This document shows positions 34,152-45,171 of a stretch of 64,000 bases of DNA, piece by piece. The notes under the pieces are model-generated. The model saw only the letters and a program-made list of their open reading frames with translations, was not told where the DNA came from and ran no database searches. Source of the DNA: Cyrtodaria siliqua (Eukaryota; Mollusca; Bivalvia; Adapedonta; Hiatellidae); NCBI GenBank assembly GCA_037043455.1, contig JAWPHD010005602.1, forward strand, positions 67,501 to 131,500, given 5' to 3'. The position numbers and the translations under genes were made by a program. Within the stretch, counting starts at the first letter, position 1; the number at the start of each line of letters is the position of its first letter.

Positions 34152-35601
34152 ATGTTACATTCTGCATTACTCATCTTCTACCTGGTAAGTTATCTAAGCT
34201 ATTCTACAGCGGTAATTGTAGAGAATGTTTTTTTAATAAGGTATCAGAATTTTCCATGTCAAATTCAAGGTGGTTACTTACCTTTGTCATATCAATCAAG
34301 GCATATGACGATTTTCTTGACGAATTGTCAAAAGATATTGATAGGGCGTCTGGTTTATCAGACACTATTTTAAGTTTATATTCACCCAAGAACGAGGTTA
34401 TTTTGGACTCGAAGGGGGAGGGGCTAGACAAATTTGGGGATATGTCAGAGAACTTTACAGACCCTTTCAAAAGTAAGTACAGTTCAGAATTTGCGCAAAA
34501 TGTCGAGATTTTTCAGAGTTTACAGCATGAGATAGACTTAACGCGAAATATTCATAACGATCTAGTGGCAACTCTCGCTGACTATTAAATGTTACAGACT
34601 TCAAAACTGAAACAAAGGCAAAAGCGCGCAATATTTGGGTTTCTAAGCCCAATATTTACAGAAGGTTCTGGGCTGTTAGACGCTGCTAGTCTAGACAGTG
34701 TAAAGAGAAATGTAAAAAAGCTATCGAACAATCAAAAGGTAATACAGCATACCCTTCAAGACAGTATAAGCGTGTTGAATGCCTCTGGATTCGCCATTAG
34801 GCAGAATAGACAGGCAATTAACGGAATTGTTAAATCACTATCAACTTTGAGTAAAGAATTTACACAAACGCGGGGCGACCTTAATCGGAAGGTCAATAAT
34901 ATTGAGAACTTCTTATATCTCTTCTCAAAACTGAACCTAATTTTGGACGAGATAAAATCAATGATACAAAACTGTTTTTCTTTTTATATGCAACTCGAAA
35001 TTAAACTAAATATCCTTACAATGCACAGATTAAGTGCTAACATAGTTCCAGCGAGTCAGTGTCAAAAAGCTCTTTTAGAGTTACCGAATTAACTATAACC
35101 CCTCCTTACGGGATAATTGATGTAAAATCATCATGCATCGCGAGTTCAGAATGAATGACCCTGATCGGGACATTCGAAAATTATAGCAATTATACAATAA
35201 CTCCAACAATGAGATTTCTGAGAGACCTAGATTTCACGGAAATGATTGTTCAGATACGTAATGTATCCGGGTTAAATAACAATACATTAGCAATACCGAA
35301 AAGCCTTCATGATTTTAAAGAGTTTCCTTTGTCCACCTTAAAAGAGCGTCTGTCGAGTCTCAGTTCCATAGAAAGTATGCCAGATGTTAATGCATTTCCA
35401 GTTTGGGGAACAATTATGATAATTTTGGGGTCAATCATATTTTTGGCAATAAGTGGGTGTTTCTGCAAAAAATATCTTAACACTTATAAGGATACTTTGC
35501 CATTAACGAAGTTAAAAAAGCTTGTAACTACTAGACCGAGACTTCCCAAAGAAGTGGAGGAACCGGCGAAGCCAGAAGGAAAGGTTCGTGTTAGAACCTA
35601 A
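34152..35601 (+). pseudogene. T3 env-like glycoprotein gene, broken
   Basis: The ATG at 34,152 begins a hydrophobic signal peptide (MLHSALLIFYLV). A frame change between about 34,290 and 34,310 leads into a frame that runs to a TAA at 34,586-34,588 and resumes in the same frame at once. There RQKR (34,616-34,627), a furin-type site, is followed by a small-residue, hydrophobic stretch resembling a fusion peptide, then heptad-like helix. After another break (35,092-35,155), the last frame has a membrane span at about 35,404-35,460 and a basic tail of roughly 45 residues. This arrangement is that of gypsy Env and baculovirus F-like fusion proteins. At least three inactivating breaks; no product is expected. 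Confidence 0.8.
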
Positions 35602-36634
35602 GGAATCGAGCAGATTTCGGCGCTATTAGAAGTGGAGACTCCTCCAAGTGGCGTGCTGTACATGTGTTCGGGACTAAACATCGGGCGAACAGATGAATGA
35701 ACATATACGTATACAGTGCGATAACTATACGAACAGATAATTACATAAACATACCAACTGTATAGAAACTGGTGACAACATTGAACATTGCAGACATAGT
35801 GCAAGGATTGTGTAAATATTATAAAATAACTGTAGACAAAGACCTGTGGCACTCATTATGGATATGGTGTGTGACCTCCAATTATAGCAGACATTGCCAA
35901 TATATATGGATATTGTATATAATTTTCAATTATGGCAGACAGGGCCAATTTACATGCATATTGTATGTAACCTTCAATTATAGCGGACAATACACAAGTA
36001 CACAGACTAGTGTCAGACAGAGATAATCATTGTTTAGAATGGCAAATTCTTGAAATACGAATGGACATTGTGGTACCTATTCCCGGAGCTATGCGAACGA
36101 CGGGTCGTGCGCGGGTCATGCGCACTCAAACAGAGAGTTAATATGGTGCATCGTGTCGTCTGCGTATCAACGTAAATTAGCAGATACATTACTTGCATAT
36201 CTACAAACTTTCCAAGCGACATGTGCCACTTATTGCATGTTGAACCAGATGGACGACGAACCAGAGGGATGACGTATTAACATTAACTTACCGACGCGTT
36301 TCCAGTGTTGACCTATGGGTTCCTGAACAACCATACCCACGATGTGTTCGAATACGACATCCATGTCGTGTTTAACTGAACATTTGTATTTTAATATTAA
36401 TTAATGTCATTATATTGAACAATTTTATGCACAACAAAGAACATTGAACTTTTAGTGATCCAGTGATTATGTACATAAGACGCTTATATAGTGTGGTGAT
36501 TCAATGATTGTATATAAATGTTACACTTATATATTGTTTTACATTAATATTATAGGTTTTGATTTTAATTGTTATATGACTTTGCCGTTCGTGATTTATG
36601 AAAAAATATAATAATTAATTATACTTTTATCTTT
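35602..36634 (+). other. T3 3' untranslated region
   Basis: No coding frame is supported between env and the polypurine tract. Three diverged units of about 58 bp (cagacattgccaatatat, cagacagggccaatttac, with ttcaattata) lie at 35,872-35,995. Confidence 0.5.
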
Positions 36635-36643
36635 GGTTGGGGG
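36635..36643 (+). other. T3 polypurine tract
   Basis: ggttggggg immediately precedes the 3' LTR start TAATGCG, where plus-strand DNA synthesis is primed in LTR elements. It fixes the LTR boundary. Confidence 0.75.
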
Positions 36644-37284
36644 TAATGCGTCAAAGTCATATAATTCAATGTAGTTTTTGTATACTGATTATAAAAAGAG
36701 GAACAGGACGTTCATTCTATTTATTGATAAAGTTAGAATGCGAATGCGCTTTTCAAACATGTAGCTTCCTCGAGCTCATACTAATTATACTACCGAACCA
36801 GATATCATGAGCCTGTTGACTTAATCTTCTTTTGAATTACTGTACTATAATTTAGCGCTGACATTTTGTGTGAACTGATTTTATATGCTTAAAGGGACAC
36901 ACGGCAATCTTTTTTTTTTAAAAACTCACGGCGTCCCGTTAGTTTTTCTGGCAACTTGAATTCTTTCAATCCTTAATATTAATTTTTAGAATAGTTCAAA
37001 GGAAATTGATTTTACATATTAATGTATTGACTTTCGATAATATTGCACCAATAATATATTTAAAATGTGTAGAATAATGAAGGAAATAGAATCCTCAATT
37101 TTTTATTTAATTATTTGCAAGCAGTTTTAAAGTCAAAATGATACAGTGTAAATAAATCGATGTACTAATTGTAATGGCTGATATAAAACTCAAGATTGCC
37201 ATGTGTCCCTTTAATAACTCGGCCATGGTCATAAAGCGGTCACAGTTCTCATTTGAATTGGAGGGACATGATCTGGCGTTCTAG
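36644..37284 (+). repeat. T3 3' LTR, interrupted by MITE M2
   Basis: 641 bp; removing M2 and one TTAA leaves 319 bp, against 309 bp for the 5' LTR. The difference is a 9-bp insertion (36,811-36,825 region) and one extra T. Confidence 0.9.
36889..37214 (+). mobile_element. MITE M2 inserted in the T3 3' LTR, TTAA target duplication
   Basis: TTAA at 36,889-36,892 and 37,211-37,214 flank a 318-bp element with terminal repeats AGGGACACACGGCAATCT and agattgccatgtgtccct. The 5' LTR shows the same site with a single TTAA, so duplication on insertion is demonstrated. TTAA suggests piggyBac-type mobilisation, although a TA duplication with one-base-longer terminal repeats fits equally. Non-coding. Confidence 0.92.
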
Positions 37285-37930
37285 GACGGCTATTTTTAGG
37301 GACAAATGCTTCTTGATAAAAGGTTAATGTTATTTAATTAAAGTTCATAGATACCTCATCTGTTTTTATTAGGGTTCAATGAAGTTTCAGTCATTATTTT
37401 GTTGACGAGTCTGCCATTTTTAAGGCCATGTCACATTTGCGTGCATGGATAAAATGTGTATAAATATACAGACTTAAAGATTGTTAGGAGACAGAGAGAG
37501 AGAGAGAGCCTCGTCTGCTGGAGTTGTATAATGGAGAGCGCTGTCTGGCCGAATAAAACGTGTTGTCATTTGCACCAGTGAGTTTGTCAATTCATAATCC
37601 CACAACGACCCAATAATGCATGAAAACAATTTAGTTTTAAACGGGACTATTTTACTACAAAAATAATACGTACTTAGGTCTCGTCTCCTCAATCGAAACG
37701 CATATGTAAACATTTCAAACCGAAGCTGGATAGCAGAAAATTACTAAAAAAAAATAACTCATATAGTTTTTCTTTGAAAATATTGAATATAGGTCTATAT
37801 TTTATCTTTGTGGATCACGCAAAAAGGATTTATTATAAACACAGTCATAACTTTTTTGAATAATAACGTGACCTAGCCATTCGCCCTACTTTCTTTGACA
37901 TTGACAGAGTCAGAAATGACTCTGGTAGAG
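37285..37930. other. Intergenic DNA with a short GA microsatellite
   Basis: (GA)8 at about 37,492-37,508. A 79-codon minus frame (37,713-37,474) lacks any recognisable feature. Nothing else supported. Confidence 0.35.
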
Positions 37931-38676
37931 ATTGAGTTATGTTACGTTTGTGTTCACTGAGAAATCCCAATCTCTCACCGATACAAATGTAATAAATACC
38001 CATACAACACAAATGAAAGGCAGTGACTGTTCGTTAATCGTCGATACAACTTCCTATAGCAAATTAGGAAAAAATCATCCTTAATACAAACTTAAAATAT
38101 TAAAAGCTAAACTGACAAAACTTACCTTTCCGCCAACTGAGCTTTGTAATCATTATTTTGTGTCCAAATGAAAATATTGTTCTGCACAACCAAAGGCACG
38201 TCTTGCCTACGATCATGTAATTATTGTTATAATATGTTTTATAAATTTAACGTTTTGTTCTTTGCTAAGCGCATTCCATTTGTTATGCATAACATATTCA
38301 ATGATTGAATTATGTTACGTTTGTGTTCACTGAGAAATCCCAATCTCTCACCGATACAAATGTAATAAATACCCATACGACACAAATGAAAGGCAGTGAC
38401 TGTTCGTTAATCGTCGATACAACTTCCTATAGCAAATTAGGAAAAAATCATCCTTAATACAAACTTAAAATATTAAAAGCTAAACTGACAAAACTTACCT
38501 TTCCGCCAACTGAGCTTTGTAATCATTATTTTGTGTCCAAATGAAAATATTGTTCTGCACAACCAAAGGCACGTCTTGCCTACGATCATGTAATTATTGT
38601 TATAATATGTTTTATAAATTTAACGTTTTGTTCTTTGCTAAGCGCATTCCATTTGTTATGTAGAACATTTTCAATA
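37931..38676. repeat. Recent 373-bp tandem duplication
   Basis: Two copies, offset 373 bp (gttacgtttgtgttcactg at 37,941 and 38,314), differ at only a few positions, such as catacaacaca against catacgacaca. Each copy contains, on the minus strand, a short ATG-initiated segment ending GGCGGAAAG|GTAAGT (near 38,127-38,155 and 38,500-38,528). That is a strong splice-donor match but is unsupported as an exon. Confidence 0.9.
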
Positions 38677-38879
38677 ATTTCAAGGTTAGGCCATTCCTTT
38701 AAAATATTTGTTTGCCTTTTCCAGACTTAATTAAAAAAAATTGGTCGGTAGGTAGGCAAATGTTGTGTGTTTTTTCATCTTTTAAAAATAAATTAACAAA
38801 ATAAATGCTATCTTAATTAATTAAATGAACTGGCATGTATTTATCAATGAAAATCAATACAACGTTTTAAAAACAAGAT

Positions 38880-39300
38880 GGTCAAAATGGCCATAATTCG
38901 CTCACCTGATAACCGTCTATATTGCAGACACTTGCAGCAGTAACAGTTCAAGTGTGCCAGTCAAATAAAAGTCTGGTAAGTTGAGAAGATTTAGCAATAT
39001 GTTCCCTTAAAAGACAATGTAAAACTGTGCCCTCCCAGGGAAGGACAAATTAAACACACGGTCGCCATTGAAACAAACAGGCTTGGTAGAGGACCATTAG
39101 CTATGGTACAGGCAAACAATTATATCTTTATCTCTTGTCGTTTCAGAAAAGACGATGTGTTTAAAGATTTTATTTTCCTATATATCTCTGTGTAAAACTA
39201 TGACTCCAGTGCGAAGCCAGATATGACTCCATAGTCACCATTTGAATAAACTTGTTAGAGGACATACGCTTACGCTGAGATACATGAGAGCCTAGTCTCG
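38880..39300 (+). repeat. Degenerate copy of the 165-bp core repeat, 5' part
   Basis: ttcgctcacctgataacc resembles an outer end. It is followed by two decayed units with gtaaaactgtgccctcccag, ttggtagaggaccattag and tgactccatagtcaccatt. Same family as 22,980-25,560. Confidence 0.7.
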
Positions 39301-40310
39301 GCCTAGTCTCGGCCAGCTAGACCGTATCATGAATATGATTTACTTGCAGATATCGGTCTGGGCAGATTAGGCCATTAAAGCGCCCACTAGCGATTAGCAC
39401 AATTTATTCGAGCGCTTTTTTCACGCGCATCAAGTCGACGAAATGTACAACGTCAATTGTTGATGCATCAGTTAAACTTTTTAACGTCACTTGCTGTTTC
39501 TCATTAGTTAAAAATAAGAAATTATTATTAAATTAACTTAAATATATATGTTTTTTGAAATTCTCGTTGAATCTCTCAAAATCTATCTCGCCAAAATCGC
39601 CCAAAACGTTGAGGCGATTTCAAACGTCCTATTTTCCCCCAGGCCCTGGTTCTGGATCCGTGTTAGTCTCTATCATCCAGATAGACTGCTTCACGGCGCA
39701 TGTCCGACCGTTTCACTCGAGCAGCTATTTTTTGACGGCTGTGTAGCAGTCTATCATCCAGATACACTCAAGCTGACTGCGAGTGCTAGCGAGCGTCTGA
39801 ACTCGTGGTTCATCAAAACTGACTGCGACGTGACGTCATTTTGACCGCAACATCGAAGTGCACGTTGTATAACGCGCAACATTAGTTCCAATGGGATGTG
39901 TGTACTTTTAAATATACAATACATTTTGTTTTTTGTAGTTTCTCTGAATGAATGAATGAATGAATGAATGGTGTTTTACGGCAAGTCGACACATGTAGTT
40001 TCTCTGAAAACATAATATAATCTATATTACAAAATGAATATAATGATTTTAAAATTGTTTTTTACCATTAATCGTGACTTTGTTACTTGCGTAACGTCAC
40101 GTAGTTTTTGACGCCGTCGTGACGTAGGGGGTGATTCCCATAACAAACTGAAGTTGACCAATCAGCAGACGGTGATATTTTTTTTGTCCACACCTCGTTT
40201 TGATGTCACAAATTTTAATGAAGCTTTACTCCAGACATTCGTGTGGACTTCTTTGAGGGAAGTCTCGCCAGAGGTCTGGATGATCGAGACTAGATCCGTG
40301 TAACATAGCG
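39300..40310. other. Region with dispersed inverted motifs, possible decayed foldback element
   Basis: The motif gtctctatcatccagatag at 39,668 recurs directly at about 39,749 and inverted at 40,275-40,300 (ctggatgatcgagactag). Several tgacgtcac-like segments occur. Boundaries and identity are unclear. The frame 39,548-39,844 is probably chance. Confidence 0.35.
39934..40008 (-). repeat. 45-bp SINE stub with 15-bp target-site duplication
   Basis: TGTAGTTTCTCTGAA at 39,934-39,948 and 39,994-40,008 flanks only 45 bp: gaatg tail units, then ggtgttttacggcaagtcga and ca. This is the reverse complement of the stub at 2321-2389, cut at nearly the same body position. Confidence 0.9.
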
Positions 40311-40369
40311 TAACGAAGAAATCAGAAGCGGGCCGGGTGACCGACGCTAATGAGAGCCCTTCGGCTTGT

Positions 40370-40630
40370 GGGTTCAGAGAAGATTTTTTTAAGTTTTAAA
40401 AATGAATAGAATGTTAAAAAATGCTAGATATTTGACCTCTAGCTCTGACTTGTAGTTTCGGAGATGAAGATTTTTTAATGATTGTGCTGCGAACCCCGTC
40501 ATCATTTGAACAACATTGGTACAGGACCATAAGCAAATGATACATGCAATATATGAGAGCTCTATAACTTGTGGTTTAAGAAAGGACAATTGCTGACGTT
40601 TTTTCCTTTATATATACTAAAGGAAAAAAG
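40370..40630 (+). repeat. Degenerate 165-bp core repeat fragment
   Basis: ttcagagaagattttttta, tagtttcggagatgaaga, tttgaacaacattggtac and aggaccataagcaaatg identify roughly one and a half decayed units. Confidence 0.65.
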
Positions 40631-40944
40631 AAACGCAGCTCCGGAATTTGTGCTATTTTATTTATATACTGCACACACACACTCAATTTGAAATAATGCG
40701 TACACATCCGAAGAAGTTTTGTAAACAATAAAGTGGGTGAGGGAGAGGGGTGGTGCGGGATGCAGCTAGTAAAGGAAAGGATAAAACTGTGCTCTTGTCG
40801 ATTTTTTAATCACAGTACACTTTGTAACACGAAATTCAAAAATGGTGACGTTCCGCTTTTAGATGCAATTTAATGTAAAGAGATTGCAAAAGTCTGCTCA
40901 CCTGCTTCAGCCAAACGCGTATTCTATCAATAATGAAACATTTT

Positions 40945-40986
40945 AAGGGTGGGGGGGGGGGGGGGGGTTGGGGGCGGGGGGGGAGA
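40945..40986 (+). repeat. Long G tract
   Basis: About 40 bases, almost all G, including an uninterrupted run of 17-19. Could form quadruplex structures and may be a sequencing-difficult site. Confidence 0.85.
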
Positions 40987-41569
40987 TACAATTTCTATAG
41001 GTAACTGTTAATCACCGTTAGCCATACAATTTCATGAGCAAAGTGTGATGTTCAATTTTTCTTCAGATTATGAGACCCATTATGTGGGATAGCTAGTTAT
41101 ACTAGGTATAATCTTGTTTACCCTGTTCAAGAAATAGTTCATTTTCAAAACAATAAAAACTAAACGTTGTGTGACAATTCCTGAAAGTTGAGGGGAAAAA
41201 ACATTCAACGTGTTTGATTGAGATAAGCATATTGCTCTTGTCTTTATAATGTACAGCTATTCACCTTCCAGAAACTACGAAATTGTAATGGTTCACATTA
41301 TGTTTGATTACAAACGATATGTGTAAAATGTCCTGCCAACAGGGGCCAAATTAATCGTTGATAACTTCAGTGAGGACCTTGTTCCAAGTATTTGCATTTT
41401 GTGCAGGTGCAATATAATAGACACAATAGTTAAATTTAATTTAAAAACGATTTGTATTGTAACAATCGACCAGAGAATATTTTCTTTAAACTTTGCATTA
41501 ACCAAATATATGAAAAAAAATTTAAGTGTGGCCTTATATTAAATACGTGTGTGATCAAGTTAGTTTAAA
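40987..41569. other. No feature recognised
   Basis: AT-rich DNA without supported coding or repeat content. Confidence 0.3.
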
Positions 41570-41925
41570 GGCACTAACCCACCAATTCACATGTATTTAA
41601 AATACCCGAGACTAAATATGCATAATATGAATTATGAGTTGGTTACTCTTAATTGACATGTTTATTCCGATTTTTGGAGATCGCTGAGCCCGAGACTGCA
41701 ATATTTTTTGCATTTATCGTGTTCGACGAGAATTCTCCTTTCATACTTGTTTTTGGGGGGTTCGCTTTAGCTGGTTAAAATCGTTTATATTTTATCTATA
41801 GAGTTCCGATTTTCAAAAAATGTAAGTTATATATATACATAACTCGTCGTCAGTAGGTTACGAAACGGTATACATCTGTTGTAAACTTTGCCTGTTGATG
41901 GCGAGATAGGGACTTTAAAACTGTC
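41570..41925 (+). repeat. Dispersed repeat family D1, copy C
   Basis: Blocks gttaaaatcgtttatattt, tatagagttccgattttca, aactcgtcgtcagtaggtt and gatggcgagatagggactt match the other D1 copies. See 11,855. Confidence 0.7.
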
Positions 41926-43262
41926 CATTCTGCTTTTAACACAAGTACCCTCGTCCGTTTATAACGTGCTATTTGAAGGAAACGTTTATGTTTATGTTTT
42001 ATATGCATATGTTTTAGTGTAGTATATGATATGAAACGCACAAAATGTAAACTATCTTTAAATTATTTATAGCATTTCATCATTTTCAAATTTGTGTGTA
42101 GAATTGTATGCTAATTCGCAAATAACCTATTAATATATAAATAGATTATTTGTTTGTCAAGGACAAAGACCAAGTTTGAAATTACTGAATAATCATATAT
42201 GCGCTAGGACTACTATTTGGTATTATGATATTCATATGTGATTTACTTACAAAATCGTTTTTATTTTGCAATATATTTACGAAATGTTTTAATGAGTTGA
42301 AATTGCATCTCTTGTCGGTTATTCCAAATCAACAACTGAATCGCATTAAATAATAACGCAAACTCTAATTCGTTTGTATCTTTTTAACTAAAATTACCGC
42401 ATGCCACTGTGCTATGTAAACATGTTGCATACCTGCGTTGTTGTTTTTTATATTATTTTCCTGACCAAGTTCGCAAATTGTTGGATGTCTAAAAGAAAAT
42501 GAAATACATTTGCATACTAAATAGTACAAACAGATGACTGACAGTCATAATGACCTATGTCCAGGAGAGCTCAACCCTGAAAATACTGAAGTTTAATTCA
42601 TGTTGACATCTTAGAATTGTAAAAGTAATAACTTTACAGAGTAATTAATGAAATTCATTCATATAGTTTATCAATCAGCGTTTAATGTTTTCAACAAAAA
42701 AACCCAGAAAATATTGAAATGCGCTATTACTTTAACCGAATCTATTGTTTTATATATTGTTTTATATATTTTGAACTTTTATATATATCTGTAACCTTCT
42801 TATACATTAAAGTAATACAGTAAAGTAAGGAGTAAGATGCATCGCCGTGTTTGTGTTTATGTTCCCATTAAATATTCAAAGAATATTAAAGTAGTTCGAC
42901 AATCAGTAGATTATGTCAGTTGTTCCAAGTCACAAAACGGAAACTAGACACGACTTTATTCATCTAAGTTTGTAAAATATTTACCCGATATTTGGAAACA
43001 ATTAGAACCGTTTGTTGCACTAGCACATGCCATATACCGATTTTATTGATAAATTACGAAAATTGTAAAACTAACAAAGGAAATAAATGGCCCATGTAAT
43101 GTGTACATATTATAATGCATTGAATTGCAATCACAAATTGTTTGATTTACCCCCAGAGACTCCAGATACGGTTTTGAATAACACGACATACATTTGACAA
43201 TGTCGTGATTGGGCTATCCTTAAACAATTGTTGGTTTGCTGTGCTCCGACCCAAAAGGTTTT
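41926..43262. other. AT-rich intergenic DNA
   Basis: About 1.3 kb with no supported gene, terminal repeats or matches to other parts of the window. Confidence 0.35.
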
Positions 43263-43385
43263 AAGTGGGTATGTAGATAGTTAGGTAGGTAAGGTAGGTA
43301 GGCAGGCTGGCAGGCATGCATGCAAGGTAGGTAGTCAGGCAGGCAGGCAGGTAGGCGGCAGACAGGCATGCAGGCAGGCAGGAGT
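43263..43385 (+). repeat. Compound gtag/gcag tetranucleotide repeat
   Basis: Imperfect ggta and ggca units (gtaggtaggcaggctggcag and similar) run for about 120 bp. Confidence 0.85.
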
Positions 43386-43417
43386 TTTTTTAGCATTTTG
43401 CGTCCCGATGCTTTAAA

Positions 43418-43680
43418 ATGTTTTTAAAAGATATTGTCCCATACATGCTTGTACTTTTCTTTTCTTTTTCTTTTTGGAGGGGGCATAGCTGCCTTTTAAG
43501 TGAGAAAGTCGGAGTTTGGACAATTGCACTGTATGGACTTGCCAAGAAGTTTACTGTTTATAGACAAATTGATGGTATCCATATTGGCACGAACTGTGCT
43601 GTCGCATATTTGTTTTTATATAGCTATGAAATATAGTTCATGTTAAGTCTTTCACCAGTTACTCATGTAGATGTGATTGA
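43418..43680 (+). other. Short ORF of unknown status
   Basis: A 72-codon frame (43,418-43,636) has a hydrophobic start (MLVLFFSFSFWRGHSC region). No homologue recognised. Probably chance in T-rich DNA. Confidence 0.15.
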
Positions 43681-43689
43681 AGCTTTTAA

Positions 43690-44113
43690 TGACACCTCCT
43701 GTATCTGAATGACATTATTGAACAGTGACAACCCTTTCTCTTATACTATGGTAAACCTTTAATGAGATGACACCTCCAGTATCTGGATGACATTATTAAA
43801 CATTGACAACTATTTCTCTTATACTTTGGTTAACATTATCTATCCTAAAGAATTTCAACTCAACAAAGCTAAGCTTTCTGATACTGACGCTGCTATTCTC
43901 GATTTACATTTCTCTATTGAAAAAAGAGAAATAGCTAGTAAAATCTAGGACAAACAGTTTTGATATTGTTAACTATCCCCACTTAGATGGGAATGTTCCG
44001 CGAGCAAGTTCTTATGAGGTCTACGTTACTTAAATTATTCTTTTTTCTAGAGCTTTGATTCGAGTTGAGGACATTCATACTCTTTGTATAACCAAGAAGC
44101 TACCCCATCAGGT
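43690..44113 (+). pseudogene. RT fragment of a LINE/Penelope-like element with duplicated YLDD box
   Basis: YLDDIINI (catalytic YLDD at 43,780-43,791) is followed by IYPKEFQLNKAKLSDTDAAI and LDLHFSIEKREIASKI, then a TAG near 43,947. After a frameshift come FDIVNYPHLDGNVPRASSYE and later LIRVEDIHTLC. This block order is familiar from a common RT family in marine invertebrates and fish. A 78-bp in-frame tandem duplication puts a second box (YLND, 43,702-43,713) upstream. Dead copy. Confidence 0.75.
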
Positions 44114-44585
44114 AGTCCATCGCATCTTACCATCGACCATCGTATCTTACCATCGACCATCGACCTAGACATTTTTCTACGGTAATCGTGTGAGCTTGAT
44201 CAGCATGAGAATTGATAAGTCGATTGTCGATGGTCGATGGTAAGATGCGATGGTCGATGGTAAGATGCGATGGTCGATAGTAAGATGCGATGGTCGATGG
44301 TAAGATGCGATGGTAAGATGCGATGGTCAATGGTAAGATGCGATGGTCAATGGTAAGATGCGATGGTAACATGCGATGGTCGATGGTAAGATACGATGGT
44401 CGATGGTAAGATGCGATGGTAAGATGCGATGGTCGATGGTAAGATGCGATGGTCGATGGTCCATCGCATCTTACCATCGACCATCGCATCTTACCAACGC
44501 ATCTTACCATCGACCATCGCATCTTACCATCGCATCTTACCATCGACCATCGACCATTACCATCGATGGTCAGATGCGATGGTAA
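44106..44585. repeat. Inverted arrays of a 20-bp motif (cruciform-prone)
   Basis: gatgcgatggtcgatggtaa repeats in plus orientation at 44,219-44,460. The reverse complement ccatcgcatcttaccatcga repeats at 44,106-44,160 and 44,461-44,565, and a short plus unit follows. The dyad centre lies near 44,458-44,462. Open frames here are by-products of the motif. Confidence 0.92.
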
Positions 44586-44624
44586 CGTGTCCCTAACAGT
44601 ACACCGTAATTCAAGACCTACCGG

Positions 44625-44745
44625 GGCACACTGACGATCGCCGGTGTATTCTTGAGAAAGACACGATCCTTTAGTCTCGTCCGTTGGATGGGAACGTAAA
44701 CCGGACAGTATTGTGGCTTCATAGCATGTTAGAAAACAATAGAAA
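44625..44745 (+). repeat. SINE family S3 fragment, 3' half
   Basis: cggtgtattcttgagaaaga, cgtccgttggatgggaac and gtaaaccggac match the second half of the SINE at 58,690-58,930. Truncated at its 5' end next to the inverted array. Confidence 0.65.
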
Positions 44746-45171
44746 TATATTCAGGATTCCTATGTATTCTTTCCCTCTCCCTGGGACGGCTCTAAATAAC
44801 TTTTAATGTGTTGATGAACTGTTAAACAAACATGCAGTTTTATAGCATACTTTTGTGTTTAAATAAATGTGACCGTTGCGCTAATATCTTCTGTTTCACA
44901 ATACTATTTCGCAATAATCAAAGACCAATGTATTGAGGAAAGTCCCTTTACTTTAAATAGATAAGTGTGTTATATAAGGTTCGTAAATTCAGTTGGTAAA
45001 TTCAATCTAATTTGACCCAATGTGTCGTTTAAATATGTTCTTGACTAGGTTCATTGATTGTAAACAGAAAGACATCACAAACATGTTAATATGTATATTT
45101 ACAAAACGAAAGTATACAAGTTGTATATTCGGATTGTCCTTTAGACGAAATTAAATTAAATTAAATACGAA
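44746..45171. other. No feature recognised
   Basis: AT-rich; short ttaaa repeats near 45,150-45,165. No gene or repeat supported. Confidence 0.3.

Larger units (their letters stand above)
28619..37284 (+). mobile_element. T3: env-bearing gypsy-type endogenous retroelement with both LTRs
   Basis: Direct LTRs (28,619-28,927 and 36,644-37,284, the latter split by a MITE) bracket gag, two zinc knuckles, protease (DSG), RT (YVDD), RNase H, integrase and an env-like gene with signal peptide, RQKR cleavage site and membrane anchor. This is the layout of errantivirus-like Metaviridae. By eye the LTRs differ by about seven substitutions and two indels (9 bp and 1 bp) over roughly 310 bp, so insertion is fairly recent. 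Every coding region has breaks, so this copy is defective. No target duplication flanks the LTRs. Confidence 0.9.

Noticed and set aside
34113..35601. Env region as an intact host membrane protein
   Set aside because: It lies between integrase and the polypurine tract of an LTR element and is interrupted by frame changes and a stop.
44127..44634. Overlapping repetitive frames on both strands (HRILPSTI-type and VRCDGKMRW-type)
   Set aside because: By-products of the inverted 20-bp motif arrays.
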